Assembly: GCF_007991515.1 (NCBI RefSeq)
Contig: NZ_BJYM01000025.1
Coordinates: forward strand, 1 to 64,000
Length of the DNA stretch: 64,000 nucleotides
Direction of reading: 5' to 3'
DNA from: Oceanobacillus sojae
GTDB taxonomy: Bacteria; Bacillota; Bacilli; Bacillales; Amphibacillaceae
Positions 15,989 to 25,557 of the stretch are shown piece by piece (the stretch's first letter is position 1; each line of letters starts with the position of its first letter). Below the pieces are notes generated by a model, which made no database searches, was not told the DNA's origin, and saw only the letters and a list, made by a program, of their open reading frames with translations. Both the position numbers and the translations under genes were made by a program.

Positions 15989-16987
15989 ATGCGTATTTTT
16001 TTATTATGCATTGTAAGCGTTTTAACTTTATTGACAGGTTGCGCACAGGCGGATAGTTCAGGGGATACCAAGGAATTTGTTCTTGCTCATAACCAGCCTA
16101 CCAACCATCCAATTCATGAATCACTGCTTGATTTCCAGAGGCTTTTAGATGAAAAATCAGATGGAAAGCTAAAGCTTAAAATTTATGCAAATGGACAGCT
16201 TGGCAGTGAACGGGAGGTTATTGAAATGACCCAGACCAACGCAGTACAGTTTACGAAAGTATCTGCAAGTGCATTAGAAAGTTTTTCAGAATCTTACTCT
16301 CTGTTTAGTATGCCATATCTATTTGATTCTCAGGAACAGTATCGTGATGTCATGAAAATGCCGGAAATTCAGGATGCTTTCTACAATAAAACAGAAGACA
16401 ATGGATTTATCGGCATTACTTATTATGATGCAGGTGTACGGAATATGTATACCAAGGATCGAATGCTGGAAACCAATGAAGATATGCATGGCATAAAAAC
16501 ACGTGTTCAACCAAGTAAAACAAGTGTTCAAATGATTGAAGCGCTTGGTGGTACACCGACACCGATGGGATTTGGTGAAGTTTATACTGCTTTGCAGTCC
16601 GGGTTATTAGATGCAGCAGAAAATAATGAGTCTGCTCTGACTGATAATAAGCATGGTGAGGTTGCCAAGCATTATTTCTATACGGAGCACGCGATGGTTC
16701 CTGATATTTTAATTATGAATGTGGAAGCTTATAACCAGTTATCGGACGAGGAGCAGCAATGGGTTCGGGAAGCAGCAGAAGAATCCTCCGTTCTGCATGA
16801 GCCGCGTTGGGATGAGCGTATGCTGGAAGCTCGTGAAATTGCTGAGGATGAAATGGGAGTTACCTTCCACGAGATTGATAAAAGCAGCTTTATGGAAGCT
16901 GTAAAGCCATTACAGGATTCCTTCCAGGAAAATGAAGCTACGAAAGAACAATATGACTTAATTATGGGAGAGAAAGAGAATGAGTAA
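15989..16987 (+). CDS. dctP: TRAP transporter solute-binding lipoprotein, DctP family
   Basis: The 332-residue extracytoplasmic binding protein has a lipoprotein signal peptide (lipobox LLTGC, Cys18). It shows DctP-family features: a conserved Arg region (NMYTKDRMLETNEDMHGIKTRVQ, about 152-174) that normally grips a ligand carboxylate, and GFGEVYTALQSGLLDAAENN. Carboxylate binding fits glucuronate or galacturonate. It is the first gene of a six-gene operon. The ribosome site is AGAGGAGGATAA. Confidence 0.9.
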   Translation: MRIFLLCIVSVLTLLTGCAQADSSGDTKEFVLAHNQPTNHPIHESLLDFQRLLDEKSDGKLKLKIYANGQLGSEREVIEMTQTNAVQFTKVSASALESFSESYSLFSMPYLFDSQEQYRDVMKMPEIQDAFYNKTEDNGFIGITYYDAGVRNMYTKDRMLETNEDMHGIKTRVQPSKTSVQMIEALGGTPTPMGFGEVYTALQSGLLDAAENNESALTDNKHGEVAKHYFYTEHAMVPDILIMNVEAYNQLSDEEQQWVREAAEESSVLHEPRWDERMLEAREIAEDEMGVTFHEIDKSSFMEAVKPLQDSFQENEATKEQYDLIMGEKENE

Positions 16988-17471
16988 TATTAAAAAGTAT
17001 ATTGATAAATGTCTTCTCGTCTTAACAGGAATTTTAATTGCTGTCATGTCCGTTCTATCTGTTTGGCAGGTTATCGCACGGTATATTCTTAACACACCCA
17101 GCACAGTCAGTGAAGAAGTCATCCGCATGCTTTTAATCTGGTTTGCTTTAACAAGCGCTGCGTATGTATTCGGCCAGCAAAAGCATATTGCAATTGTGTT
17201 TATCAAAGAAAAGCTGGCTCCGAAGGCACAGCTGGCGCTTCACCGTCTATCGAATGTTATTTTATTACTTGTTGCTGTTGTTCTTATGATTTGGGGAGGG
17301 ATTCAGGTTATCAGTCTTACCTTGACCCAAACTGCTCCTTCTACAGGCATATCCATGGCATGGATGTATGGAGCCCTTCCAATTTCAGGACTCTTTATTA
17401 TATTTTATGCTATCTATAACTTAGCAGTCGGGGATATGACATCATCTGAGGAAGGAAGTGAACAGCTATGA
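16980..17471 (+). CDS. dctQ: TRAP transporter small membrane subunit, DctQ family
   Basis: The 163-residue protein has four predicted transmembrane helices and the DctQ signature region (WQVIARYILNTPSTVSEEVIRMLLIWFALTSAAY). It bridges the binding protein and the large DctM permease. The start overlaps the dctP stop by eight bases, indicating translational coupling. Confidence 0.9.
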   Translation: MSNIKKYIDKCLLVLTGILIAVMSVLSVWQVIARYILNTPSTVSEEVIRMLLIWFALTSAAYVFGQQKHIAIVFIKEKLAPKAQLALHRLSNVILLLVAVVLMIWGGIQVISLTLTQTAPSTGISMAWMYGALPISGLFIIFYAIYNLAVGDMTSSEEGSEQL

Positions 17472-18763
17472 CATTAATTGCAGGACTGGTACTATTTATT
17501 TCGTTTCTTGTAATGCTTATTTTGAGTATTCCGATTGCGATATCGATTATTTTAAGCTCCCTTTTGACAATGCTTTTGATTCTGCCCTTTGATGTAACTG
17601 TTGTTACTGCTGCACAAAGAATGGTTACAGGAATTGATAATTTTACAATGCTGTCCATTCCACTTTTTGTACTTGCGGGGATCTTGATGAATAATGGCGG
17701 GATTGCTTTCCGGCTGGTCAATTTCGCAAAGGTGTTAGTTGGAAAATTGCCTGGTTCCTTAGCTCATACAAACATTGTTGGGAACATGCTTTTCGGTTCT
17801 ATTTCTGGATCAAGTGTAGCTGCCGCTGCCGCTATGGGTCGTATCATGACTCCTTTACAAGTAAAGCAAGGCTATCGGAAGGATTATTCTGCTGCTGCAA
17901 ATATTGCTTCGGCACCGGCAGGGTTATTAATCCCGCCGAGTTCTTTATTAATCGTATACTCATTAGTTAGTGGCGGAACATCTATTGCAGCTTTATTTAT
18001 GGCAGGATATATTCCAGGTATTTTATGGGGTATTACAGGAATGATTGTGGCTTATGTCTTAGCGAAAAAGCATAACTACCCTATATCTGAGAAAATCAGC
18101 TGGAAGGATCGTTTCTTTCTTATTCTGGATGCTATCCCAAGCTTGTTGCTGATTATTGTTGTTATTGGCGGTATTGTTGGAGGAATCTTCACTGCAACAG
18201 AAGGAGCTGCAGTTGCTGTTTTATACGCTTTTATTCTGTCTCTTATCTATAAGAGCTTTAAAATCGCTGATATCCCAACGATTATCAAAGAAACAGTTGA
18301 AATTACAGGTATGATTCTTTTATTGATTACCGCTTCCGCTCTATTCTCATTAGTAATGAGCTTTACAGGTCTGCCGGAAGCCATTTCAAATGGAATTCTA
18401 TCACTGACAGAGAATCCGATTCTCTTATTACTTTTAATGAATCTTATTTTATTGCTTATCGGAACATTTATGGATATAACACCAGCAGTACTCATTTTCA
18501 CACCAATTTTCCTGCCGATTGCAACATCTATTGGCTTAGATCCTGTTCATTTCGGTATCGTTATTGCATTCAACCTGTGTATCGGTAACATTACACCTCC
18601 TGTAGGAAGTGCATTATTTGTCGGAGCTAGTGTTGCCAATGTTAAAATTGAAAGTGTCATTAAGACACTTGTCCCTTATTTCATAGCGTTGATAGTGATG
18701 CTGCTCGCAATTACATTTATTCCGCAATTATCACTATTCTTACCGAATTTATTTGGACTATAA
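17468..18763 (+). CDS. dctM: TRAP transporter large permease, DctM family
   Basis: The 431-residue permease has about 11-12 hydrophobic helices and the DctM hallmark motifs GSISGSSVAAAAAMGRIMTP and LLIPPSSLLIVYS near the middle. It drives secondary, usually sodium-coupled, uptake of the ligand delivered by DctP. It overlaps dctQ by an ATGA junction. The sodium coupling is a family property, suited to a salt habitat, not seen directly. Confidence 0.92.
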   Translation: MTLIAGLVLFISFLVMLILSIPIAISIILSSLLTMLLILPFDVTVVTAAQRMVTGIDNFTMLSIPLFVLAGILMNNGGIAFRLVNFAKVLVGKLPGSLAHTNIVGNMLFGSISGSSVAAAAAMGRIMTPLQVKQGYRKDYSAAANIASAPAGLLIPPSSLLIVYSLVSGGTSIAALFMAGYIPGILWGITGMIVAYVLAKKHNYPISEKISWKDRFFLILDAIPSLLLIIVVIGGIVGGIFTATEGAAVAVLYAFILSLIYKSFKIADIPTIIKETVEITGMILLLITASALFSLVMSFTGLPEAISNGILSLTENPILLLLLMNLILLLIGTFMDITPAVLIFTPIFLPIATSIGLDPVHFGIVIAFNLCIGNITPPVGSALFVGASVANVKIESVIKTLVPYFIALIVMLLAITFIPQLSLFLPNLFGL

Positions 18764-18781
18764 AGCAAGGAGAGTATATTT

Positions 18782-20191
18782 ATGACACTCATTAATGAAA
18801 ACTTTTTATTAACAACAACGAAAGCAAAAGAGCTCTATCAAGCTGTTAAAGATATTCCGATATATGATTTCCACTGCCACTTAAGCCCGCAGGAAATCTA
18901 TGAGGATAAAAACTATGCCACAATTACGGATTTATGGCTCGGGCATGATCATTATAAATGGCGCCTGATGCGGGCTTACGGTATTGATGAAGCCCTGATT
19001 ACCGGAGATGGCGACAGCTTTGAGAAATTTAAAGCGTTTATCGGTATGCTTCCAAAAGCCATCATGAATCCGATGTATCATTGGTGCTATTTGGAGCTTG
19101 CCCGTTACTTCAATCATTATGAAGGTGTACAGCATAGCGATGCCGGAGAGCTTTATAAGAAATTAAATGAAAAGCTCGGACAGCCAGATATGTCTCCGAG
19201 AAGTATCTTGCGGAAAAGCAATGTACAAGTAATATGCACCACAGATGATCCTTGCGATGACTTATACTATCATCAGCAGCTGGCAGCAGATAAATCCTTT
19301 GATATAGAGGTCCGTCCAACTTTTCGTCCGGACTTCTATGTTAGCCTGAAGCAGGAAACCATAGAGACCGCAATTCAGAAATTGCAGACAGCAACCGGTT
19401 CAGAAATTAATAGTTTATCTGATTATCTCGGTGCTCTTGAAAACAGAGTAGATTACTTTAACAAACATGGTGCAAAAAGCGCTGATCAAAGCTTTGCTCA
19501 AGTAGTATTAACAGGATTATCTGAAGAAGCAGCTGCAGCATACTTTACTAATTTAAAAAATGGAAAAGCACTTGATAACCGGGAAACACGCGAACTGGCT
19601 GGCTGGCTGTTGTCCCGCCTAGCAAAATCATATAAAAAATATGGCTGGGTCATGCAGCTGCATCTCGGACCGCTTCGAAATAATAACACGCTTCAATATG
19701 AGAAAATTGGTGCGGATGCAGGCTTTGACAGTCTTGGAAATTCGCTGAATGCAGAAGAATTGAATCAATTATTAGATTATCTGCATCAAAAAGACTGCTT
19801 GACCAACACCATTATTTACCCGCATAATGCCAATGATCATTCCATGGTACAGGCTGCTGCCGGTAATTTCACTTCAAAAGACGTGAAGGTACAGCTTGGT
19901 GCTGCCTGGTGGTATAATGACACGAAAGACGGGATGCTTCAGCATTTAATAGACTATGCAAACATCAGCCTGCTGTCAGAATTTGCAGGGATGCTTACTG
20001 ATTCTCGAAGCCTGTTATCCTATTCCCGGCATGAATACTTCCGGCGTATTCTCTGCCAGCTTATCGGGTCTCTTGTGGAAAAGGGAGAAATTGAAGATGA
20101 CCCGGTATTGCTGGAAGGTATTTTAAAGGATATCTGCTTTAACAATGCAGCACGCTTATTTAAAGTTGAAAATATTAAGGAGGTTTACTGA
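18782..20191 (+). CDS. uxaC: Glucuronate isomerase UxaC
   Basis: The 469-residue enzyme interconverts D-glucuronate and D-fructuronate, and galacturonate and tagaturonate, as the first cytosolic step of hexuronate breakdown. It belongs to the amidohydrolase-like UxaC family. The metal-ligand motif DFHCHLSPQEI is near residue 27, and RPTFRPD, QLHLGPLRNNN and HEYFRR are further conserved blocks. Its length matches the family. It follows dctM after 18 bases with an AAGGAGAG site. Confidence 0.95.
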   Translation: MTLINENFLLTTTKAKELYQAVKDIPIYDFHCHLSPQEIYEDKNYATITDLWLGHDHYKWRLMRAYGIDEALITGDGDSFEKFKAFIGMLPKAIMNPMYHWCYLELARYFNHYEGVQHSDAGELYKKLNEKLGQPDMSPRSILRKSNVQVICTTDDPCDDLYYHQQLAADKSFDIEVRPTFRPDFYVSLKQETIETAIQKLQTATGSEINSLSDYLGALENRVDYFNKHGAKSADQSFAQVVLTGLSEEAAAAYFTNLKNGKALDNRETRELAGWLLSRLAKSYKKYGWVMQLHLGPLRNNNTLQYEKIGADAGFDSLGNSLNAEELNQLLDYLHQKDCLTNTIIYPHNANDHSMVQAAAGNFTSKDVKVQLGAAWWYNDTKDGMLQHLIDYANISLLSEFAGMLTDSRSLLSYSRHEYFRRILCQLIGSLVEKGEIEDDPVLLEGILKDICFNNAARLFKVENIKEVY

Positions 20192-21219
20192 TGCAATTGT
20201 CGTTTAGATGGTATGGAGATACCGATCCTGTTACCTTAGACAAAATAAAACAGATTCCCGATATGAAGAACATCGTTTCTGCAATTTATGATGTTCCCGT
20301 CGGTGAGGTTTGGCCAAAAGAGCGGATTGAAGGCTTAAAGGCTTCGATAGAAAAGGAAGGACTCTCTCTGGCTGTGATTGAGAGTCTGCCTGTTCACGAA
20401 TCTATCAAACTTGGTGAAGCTGATCGGGATAACTATATTGCCAATTACAAAGAATCTTTGAAGAATCTTGCTGAAGCAGGAATCAAAACTGTCTGCTATA
20501 ATTTTATGCCGGTTTTTGACTGGACAAGAACAGATTTAGAGCATGAATTAGAGGATGGCTCTACTGCTTTATTATATGATCATGATTTTATTAAAGAAAT
20601 TGATCCTGTTACGACAAACTTGAATTTGCCCGGCTGGGATGAAAGTTATACAAAAGAAGATATGGCAGCTCTGATTGAAAAGTACCGCCAGATGACGGAT
20701 GAAGATTTATGGGATAACTTGACCTATTTCTTAAATGAAGTATTGCCGGTTGCTATTGAGCATGATGTTGACCTGACAATTCATCCAGATGACCCACCTT
20801 GGTCTATCTTTGGGATTCCTCGTATCATTAAAGGAAGAGAAAGCTATCAGCGGCTGATTTCCATTAATGATGCAAAAAATAACGGAATCTGCTTCTGTAC
20901 CGGTTCTCTTGGCTGCTTAGAAGAAAATAATCTTCCTGCACTTATTCGTGAATTTGGGGAACACATTCATTTTGTTCATATGCGGAATATTAAGCGGCTA
21001 GAAAACCATTCTTTTGTAGAGACAGCACACCTGTCTAAACTGGGATCGGTTGATATGAAAGAAGTTACGCGTGCATTAAAGGATATTGATTACACAGGAA
21101 CCATTCGCCCAGATCATGGCAGAATGATTTGGGGCGAAACAGGAAGAGCGGGCTACGGCCTCTTTGACCGTGCATTAGGTGCAGCCTATATTAATGGCCT
21201 GATTGAAGGAGTCGAATAA
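20191..21219 (+). CDS. uxuA: Mannonate dehydratase UxuA
   Basis: The 342-residue enzyme dehydrates D-mannonate to 2-keto-3-deoxygluconate. The start MQLSFRWYGDTDPVTLDKIKQIP, the metal-binding region HPDDPPWSIFGIPRI near 195-209 and FCTGSLGC followed by HFVHMRN are typical UxuA blocks. The ATG shares one base with the uxaC stop (TGATG), so translation is coupled. The next enzymes, KDG kinase and aldolase, are not in this window. Confidence 0.95.
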   Translation: MQLSFRWYGDTDPVTLDKIKQIPDMKNIVSAIYDVPVGEVWPKERIEGLKASIEKEGLSLAVIESLPVHESIKLGEADRDNYIANYKESLKNLAEAGIKTVCYNFMPVFDWTRTDLEHELEDGSTALLYDHDFIKEIDPVTTNLNLPGWDESYTKEDMAALIEKYRQMTDEDLWDNLTYFLNEVLPVAIEHDVDLTIHPDDPPWSIFGIPRIIKGRESYQRLISINDAKNNGICFCTGSLGCLEENNLPALIREFGEHIHFVHMRNIKRLENHSFVETAHLSKLGSVDMKEVTRALKDIDYTGTIRPDHGRMIWGETGRAGYGLFDRALGAAYINGLIEGVE

Positions 21220-21222
21220 GCT

Positions 21223-22044
21223 ATGAAGTTATCATTTGAAGGACGGAATATTGTTATTACCGGAGCAAGTGGTGTGATTGGCAGTACTTTTGTGAAAGCT
21301 CTTGTTCAAGAAGGAGCGCATGTCGGCTTGATCGGCCGCAGCCGAGAAAAGCTTGAGAAGTTGATGGGAGAGGTAGACACGAAGAGCACACACACGATTG
21401 CTTTAGAAGCCGATGTGTTAGATAAAGCTTCTCTTGAAAAAGCAAAGCAGGCCTTTAACGCAAAGTTCGGAACAGTGAACGCGTTGATTAACTGTGCCGG
21501 AGGAAATCATCCTGATGCGACAACTGATGATGAGCACTATGAGAAGGATATCAAGAAAAACTTGTTCGGATTAAGTGAGGAAGGTGTGGAAAGTGTCTTT
21601 CGTTTAAATTACACTGGAACCTTCCTCCCTATCCAGGTATTTGGATCAGATTTAACAGAGGGCGAAGGAAATTCAATTGTTAACATTTCCTCTATGAATG
21701 CTTTTCAGCCTTTAACAAAAATACCGGCATATAGTGGTGCCAAGGCAGCAATCAGTAATTTCACACAATGGCTCAGTACTTACTTTGAAGGGAAAGTTCG
21801 TGTTAATGCCATCGCACCAGGGTTCTTTGAAACAGCACAGAATAAAGGTCTTTTACGTAATGACGATGGCTCTTATTCCGAGCGTGCAGAGAAAATTTTA
21901 GGGCAAACACCGATGAAACGTTTTGGTGACCCGGAAGATTTAGTCGGAACATTGCTATGGCTGCTTGATCCAAACGCAAGCCGATTTGTTACTGGAATTG
22001 TAGTACCTGTTGATGGAGGATTTTCTTCGTATTCAGGAGTGTAA
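21223..22044 (+). CDS. SDR-type fructuronate reductase (YjmF/UxuB-like)
   Basis: The 273-residue short-chain dehydrogenase has a Rossmann TGASGVIGS motif near residue 14, NCAGG in the mid-fold and a catalytic Ser...Tyr-X3-Lys (NISSMNAF... YSGAKAA). In hexuronate operons this SDR reduces D-fructuronate to D-mannonate with NAD(P)H, linking UxaC and UxuA. It is three bases downstream of uxuA and closes the operon. Its function is inferred from position and from resemblance to B. subtilis YjmF. Confidence 0.85.
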   Translation: MKLSFEGRNIVITGASGVIGSTFVKALVQEGAHVGLIGRSREKLEKLMGEVDTKSTHTIALEADVLDKASLEKAKQAFNAKFGTVNALINCAGGNHPDATTDDEHYEKDIKKNLFGLSEEGVESVFRLNYTGTFLPIQVFGSDLTEGEGNSIVNISSMNAFQPLTKIPAYSGAKAAISNFTQWLSTYFEGKVRVNAIAPGFFETAQNKGLLRNDDGSYSERAEKILGQTPMKRFGDPEDLVGTLLWLLDPNASRFVTGIVVPVDGGFSSYSGV

Positions 22045-22048
22045 AAAT

Positions 22049-22085
22049 AAAGGGAGAGGACGTTAATTTAGCGTTCTCCCTTTTT
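22049..22085 (+). terminator. Terminator of the hexuronate operon
   Basis: AAAGGGAGA and TCTCCCTTT flank a short loop with extra GACGTTA/TAGCGT pairing, followed by TTTTT on the plus strand. Confidence 0.85.
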
Positions 22086-22111
22086 AATTTAGTAATAAAG
22101 CTGATTCCCAA

Positions 22112-22152
22112 AAAAACCATCTGTATTCCAGTAAATAATACAGATGGTTTTT
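22112..22152. terminator. Terminator of the GH31 gene
   Basis: AAAAACCATCTGTATT (22112-22127) pairs perfectly with its complement at 22137-22152. It faces the minus-strand GH31 gene and could also act as a backup for the convergent hexuronate operon. Confidence 0.88.
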
Positions 22153-22160
22153 CCAGTTTA

Positions 22161-24260
22161 TTAAAATGTCTTTGTTTCTACCTCTGTCAGCTCATCATTA
22201 TACATCGGCAGGGAAGCTCCTTTTTTAACAAAGAAAGGAATATTAGCAAGCGAAACATCCAATGTAATCGTTCTTCCCCCTTCGTAAACATCGCCAGTAT
22301 AATAATCGACCCAGCCTTCCGGATTTTTCGGCAGGTAGATTTGCCGTTCTGTTTGTCCCTTTTCTACAACAGGGCAGACAAGCAGTTTATCCCCCAGCAT
22401 AAAATCATCACTATCTTTATACGTTTTCTCATCCTCTTCAAAAGCATAGAATGTCGGAAGAATAATTGGCTCATAATTATCGTGAGAATTTTCTACCAGA
22501 CTTTGAATATAAGGATTCAGACGTTCATGAAGATGCATTGCTTCCTTCACTTCCTCCAGCACCTCTTCATGCATCCACGCCTCGTTTACAGACCCATCAT
22601 CATTCCATGAATGAATAGAGAATCTAGGATAAAATACACCGCATTGCACCCATCTCAAAAACAATTCAGGATCTGGCTTTGGTCCCGAAAAGCCGCCGAT
22701 ATCATGCCCAAAATTATAAATACCGGATAAGCTCAATCCAAGCGCTATTTTATTATTAAACTTCAGTGTATGCCAGCTTGTCCTATTATCTCCTGTCCAA
22801 GTCTGTACATACTTGGACATCCCCGCACAGCCTGAACGGCTGATAATATAAGGGTGCTCCTCTGTATTGTATGCAAGCTGCACCTCCCGGGATGCCTTCA
22901 TCATCAAGAGTGGCATGATGGCACGATAATCCTGGAAGTTTCCGCCTTTTCCAAATCCATGCACCTGCGCTTTTTGATCCCAAATTTCAAACTCGTTATT
23001 ATCATTCCATGTGCAATTAATATGATTATCTAACAGCTTGGTTTTAATCTGATGCTTCCACCAGTTGATTGTATCTGGATTGGTAAAGTCTAAATAATAT
23101 CCTTCATCATCCCAGAACTGAACCAGCAAAGGCTTTCCGTGTTCATCTTTAATAAACCCGTCAAACGCTAAAACCTCATCAAGCAAAGGATGGTTCAGCA
23201 TAAGTGATGGTTTAATATTTGCTACAATTTCTACACCTTCATCAGTAAAATGCTTTCCAAATGCTTTGGGATCCGGGAACTTATCATAATTCCAGTTAAA
23301 CACATAGCGTTTCCCGTCAATGGAAGTATAGCCGGAAGAAAGATGGAAAGAGCGCACTTTTATATCATGACGGTTACATTGCTCCAGAAACCCATTTAGT
23401 AACTCTTGTGAATCCGGCAAATCTGTATACTGCATCGTAGAGCCAGAATAGGAAATCGCCCATGCCGGCATTTTAGCCGGTCTTCCTGTCAGCCAGCTGA
23501 ATCGCTTTGTTACATCCTTGATTTGCGGTCCGGCGATCACATAATAATCTAAGAAATTACTATTTGTCTCATAATAGCGGTAATAACCATGATAATTATC
23601 CAACTCCTGGCCAAAATCAAAAACCGAGTTCTGGTAATCATCATAGAAAATTCCGATAGATTGACGAATTTCCGGCTTATAAGTGATATAAAACGGAATA
23701 TGCTTGTATAACGGATCTGTTGTTTCCGCATTATATCCCATTGCATCAATATTATTCATCCGAAATCTTCTTCCATGTCTATCAGCAGCACCGGCTTTCT
23801 CTCCTAACCCGAAATACATCTCTTCTAAACCACGTTCAAGATAGTGGCATGTAGGCTGATTGGCACTAATATGATGCTGGTAGCTCTGCGTCTTGCGGTC
23901 TGTCATCACCTGTTCAAAGGATCCATCAGCATTTTTTTGAAACCAAGTTAAATAGAATCCTTCCTTTTGAATATCTAATTTTAATTCTTCTGTTGTAATG
24001 GTAATCGACTCATCCGACTCTGAAAAGCTGTATTCTGGCAAAGAGAACGGTTTCATATTTTGACGTGAAAGTCCTTCAAATGGCAATTCCGTATCTCCTG
24101 GCGTAATTGTCCAGGTTGGAAAGCTGATTTCTTCTTCCGTACTTACTCTTACATTAATAATCGACGGCTCCAGCACACGAATATGCGTATATATTGACTG
24201 CTCCTGATTATGCAAAATAATCTGATTCTCTTTATGAGCGGTTACATCAAACCTTTTCAT
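22161..24260 (-). CDS. GH31-family alpha-glycosidase
   Basis: The 699-residue glycosidase is of GH31, with an N-terminal beta-sandwich, a catalytic barrel and C-terminal beta domains. The nucleophile is Asp420 in CTWNDNNEFE and the acid/base Asp491 in WTGDNRTSW. There is no signal peptide, so it acts in the cytosol on imported short oligosaccharides. The WNDNNE variant differs from the alpha-xylosidase and sulfoquinovosidase types, so the substrate is open. It shares the 18-bp operator of the dctP operon, which suggests that it releases a sugar from an alpha-linked, uronate-containing substrate. The ribosome site is TAGGAGGAA, ahead of ATG 24260. Confidence 0.88.
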   Translation of the reverse strand: MKRFDVTAHKENQIILHNQEQSIYTHIRVLEPSIINVRVSTEEEISFPTWTITPGDTELPFEGLSRQNMKPFSLPEYSFSESDESITITTEELKLDIQKEGFYLTWFQKNADGSFEQVMTDRKTQSYQHHISANQPTCHYLERGLEEMYFGLGEKAGAADRHGRRFRMNNIDAMGYNAETTDPLYKHIPFYITYKPEIRQSIGIFYDDYQNSVFDFGQELDNYHGYYRYYETNSNFLDYYVIAGPQIKDVTKRFSWLTGRPAKMPAWAISYSGSTMQYTDLPDSQELLNGFLEQCNRHDIKVRSFHLSSGYTSIDGKRYVFNWNYDKFPDPKAFGKHFTDEGVEIVANIKPSLMLNHPLLDEVLAFDGFIKDEHGKPLLVQFWDDEGYYLDFTNPDTINWWKHQIKTKLLDNHINCTWNDNNEFEIWDQKAQVHGFGKGGNFQDYRAIMPLLMMKASREVQLAYNTEEHPYIISRSGCAGMSKYVQTWTGDNRTSWHTLKFNNKIALGLSLSGIYNFGHDIGGFSGPKPDPELFLRWVQCGVFYPRFSIHSWNDDGSVNEAWMHEEVLEEVKEAMHLHERLNPYIQSLVENSHDNYEPIILPTFYAFEEDEKTYKDSDDFMLGDKLLVCPVVEKGQTERQIYLPKNPEGWVDYYTGDVYEGGRTITLDVSLANIPFFVKKGASLPMYNDELTEVETKTF

Positions 24261-24274
24261 TCTATTCCTCCTAA

Positions 24275-24292
24275 AATAACAACGTTGTTATT
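24275..24292. promoter_or_regulatory. LacI-family operator upstream of the GH31 gene
   Basis: A second, identical copy of AATAACAACGTTGTTATT lies 14 bases before the GH31 start codon, in the same position relative to gene and ribosome site as at dctP. A TATAAA-like -10 (minus strand) lies directly upstream of it. Confidence 0.8.
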
Positions 24293-24428
24293 TATAATAT
24301 GACATAATTTTAGAGAAAAAGAAAGGGATAATACTTTCTTTCCAGAAAAAACATCTTCTTTTCATCCATAAAAATAAAGAGAGAGAAGAATCTTTTTTCT
24401 CCCCTCCCTTTTATTCGAAAGGAAACAA

Positions 24429-25349
24429 TCAATCGTCTCCTTCCTCCCATTGCACGCGCTGCATAAATTCTGCCGAAGCTTTATAGCCCTGCTGCTGCAG
24501 GTACCAGTTATTTGCAGCTGCTTCTACTAACCCAGCTACATCCCGCCCTGGCTGGAGCTGAATTTCGATTCTTGGAATTTTCACACCCATGTATTCCTCA
24601 TGATCTGTTTTTAACTCCAAATCATTATTGAGTGCATCCTTCTCCCACTTTGTCAGTTCAATATCCAGAGAAATACGTGATTCGTCCTGGAATGCCTTTC
24701 TGCCGTACATACGGACAACATTTAAGAGACCGACGCTGCGAAGAGCAAGAAATTCCCGGTTAATATCATTATGTGTCCCGAGAATTGTCTGATGGCTCAC
24801 TTTTTTCAATATAACAATGTCGTCGGAAACAAGACGATGACCCCGGCCAATTAAGGTATGCGCCAGCTCACTCTTCCCTACACCGGACTCCCCGCGGATT
24901 AAAACACCAATGCCGGAGACATTCAGACATACACCATGAACGGCAATTTCTGTTGCCAGCTGACGTGTTAAATAATTATCTACTTTGGCGATAAAATCAA
25001 CTGCCGTATCCGCTGTGCGCAGAAGAGGAATGTTCTCCTCCTGACAGAATTTAGTTAAATAAGTAAGCCCCTCTTGATTTGAAGTAACAATAAAGCATGG
25101 AGGATGATAACTCACCACATGGTCTATCCGTTCCTTCCGTTCTTCAATATTCTGCTGCTTCAAAAAGTTAATTTCTTTTTTCCCTAAAATCTGCACACGC
25201 TCCATCGGGAAAAAATCAAAATAACCAATAAACTCCAAACCTGGGCGATGTGTCCTGGCCTTTTTGATGGTACGATCTAATTTTTCTCCTCCAGCCAGCA
25301 CTTCTAATTGAAATTCTTTTACTAAGTCATTTACACTGATAGATTTCAA
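24429..25349 (-). CDS. HPr kinase/phosphorylase, probable second paralogue
   Basis: The 306-residue protein has both HprK domains, an N-terminal regulatory domain and a C-terminal kinase domain. His138, the Walker A loop GESGVGKS (153-160) and DD176-177 are present. HprK phosphorylates and dephosphorylates Ser46 of HPr or Crh and so sets CcpA-dependent repression. The family signature around residue 203, normally EIRGLG, reads ALRSVG here. The usual neighbours (lgt, ppaX) are absent. I recall that Oceanobacillus has two annotated HprK proteins; this would be the divergent one. The symbol is left blank for that reason. Confidence 0.82.
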   Translation of the reverse strand: MKSISVNDLVKEFQLEVLAGGEKLDRTIKKARTHRPGLEFIGYFDFFPMERVQILGKKEINFLKQQNIEERKERIDHVVSYHPPCFIVTSNQEGLTYLTKFCQEENIPLLRTADTAVDFIAKVDNYLTRQLATEIAVHGVCLNVSGIGVLIRGESGVGKSELAHTLIGRGHRLVSDDIVILKKVSHQTILGTHNDINREFLALRSVGLLNVVRMYGRKAFQDESRISLDIELTKWEKDALNNDLELKTDHEEYMGVKIPRIEIQLQPGRDVAGLVEAAANNWYLQQQGYKASAEFMQRVQWEEGDD

Positions 25350-25557
25350 AGCTCCGCACTCCTCTCTACCCTGCTAGTTTCCCTATATTATAACGAATTA
25401 TAGGATAAAGAGACAGGCTCATGTAGGAAAAATCGCTATTTTGCGCATTTTATACCGTCAAATTTTGGACACGATAAAAATATGCTTGAATTTTTTCACT
25501 TCATTAACAAAAAGGAGCAGGAAAGCTGTGCGAGATCATATCACCTTTCTACACACT

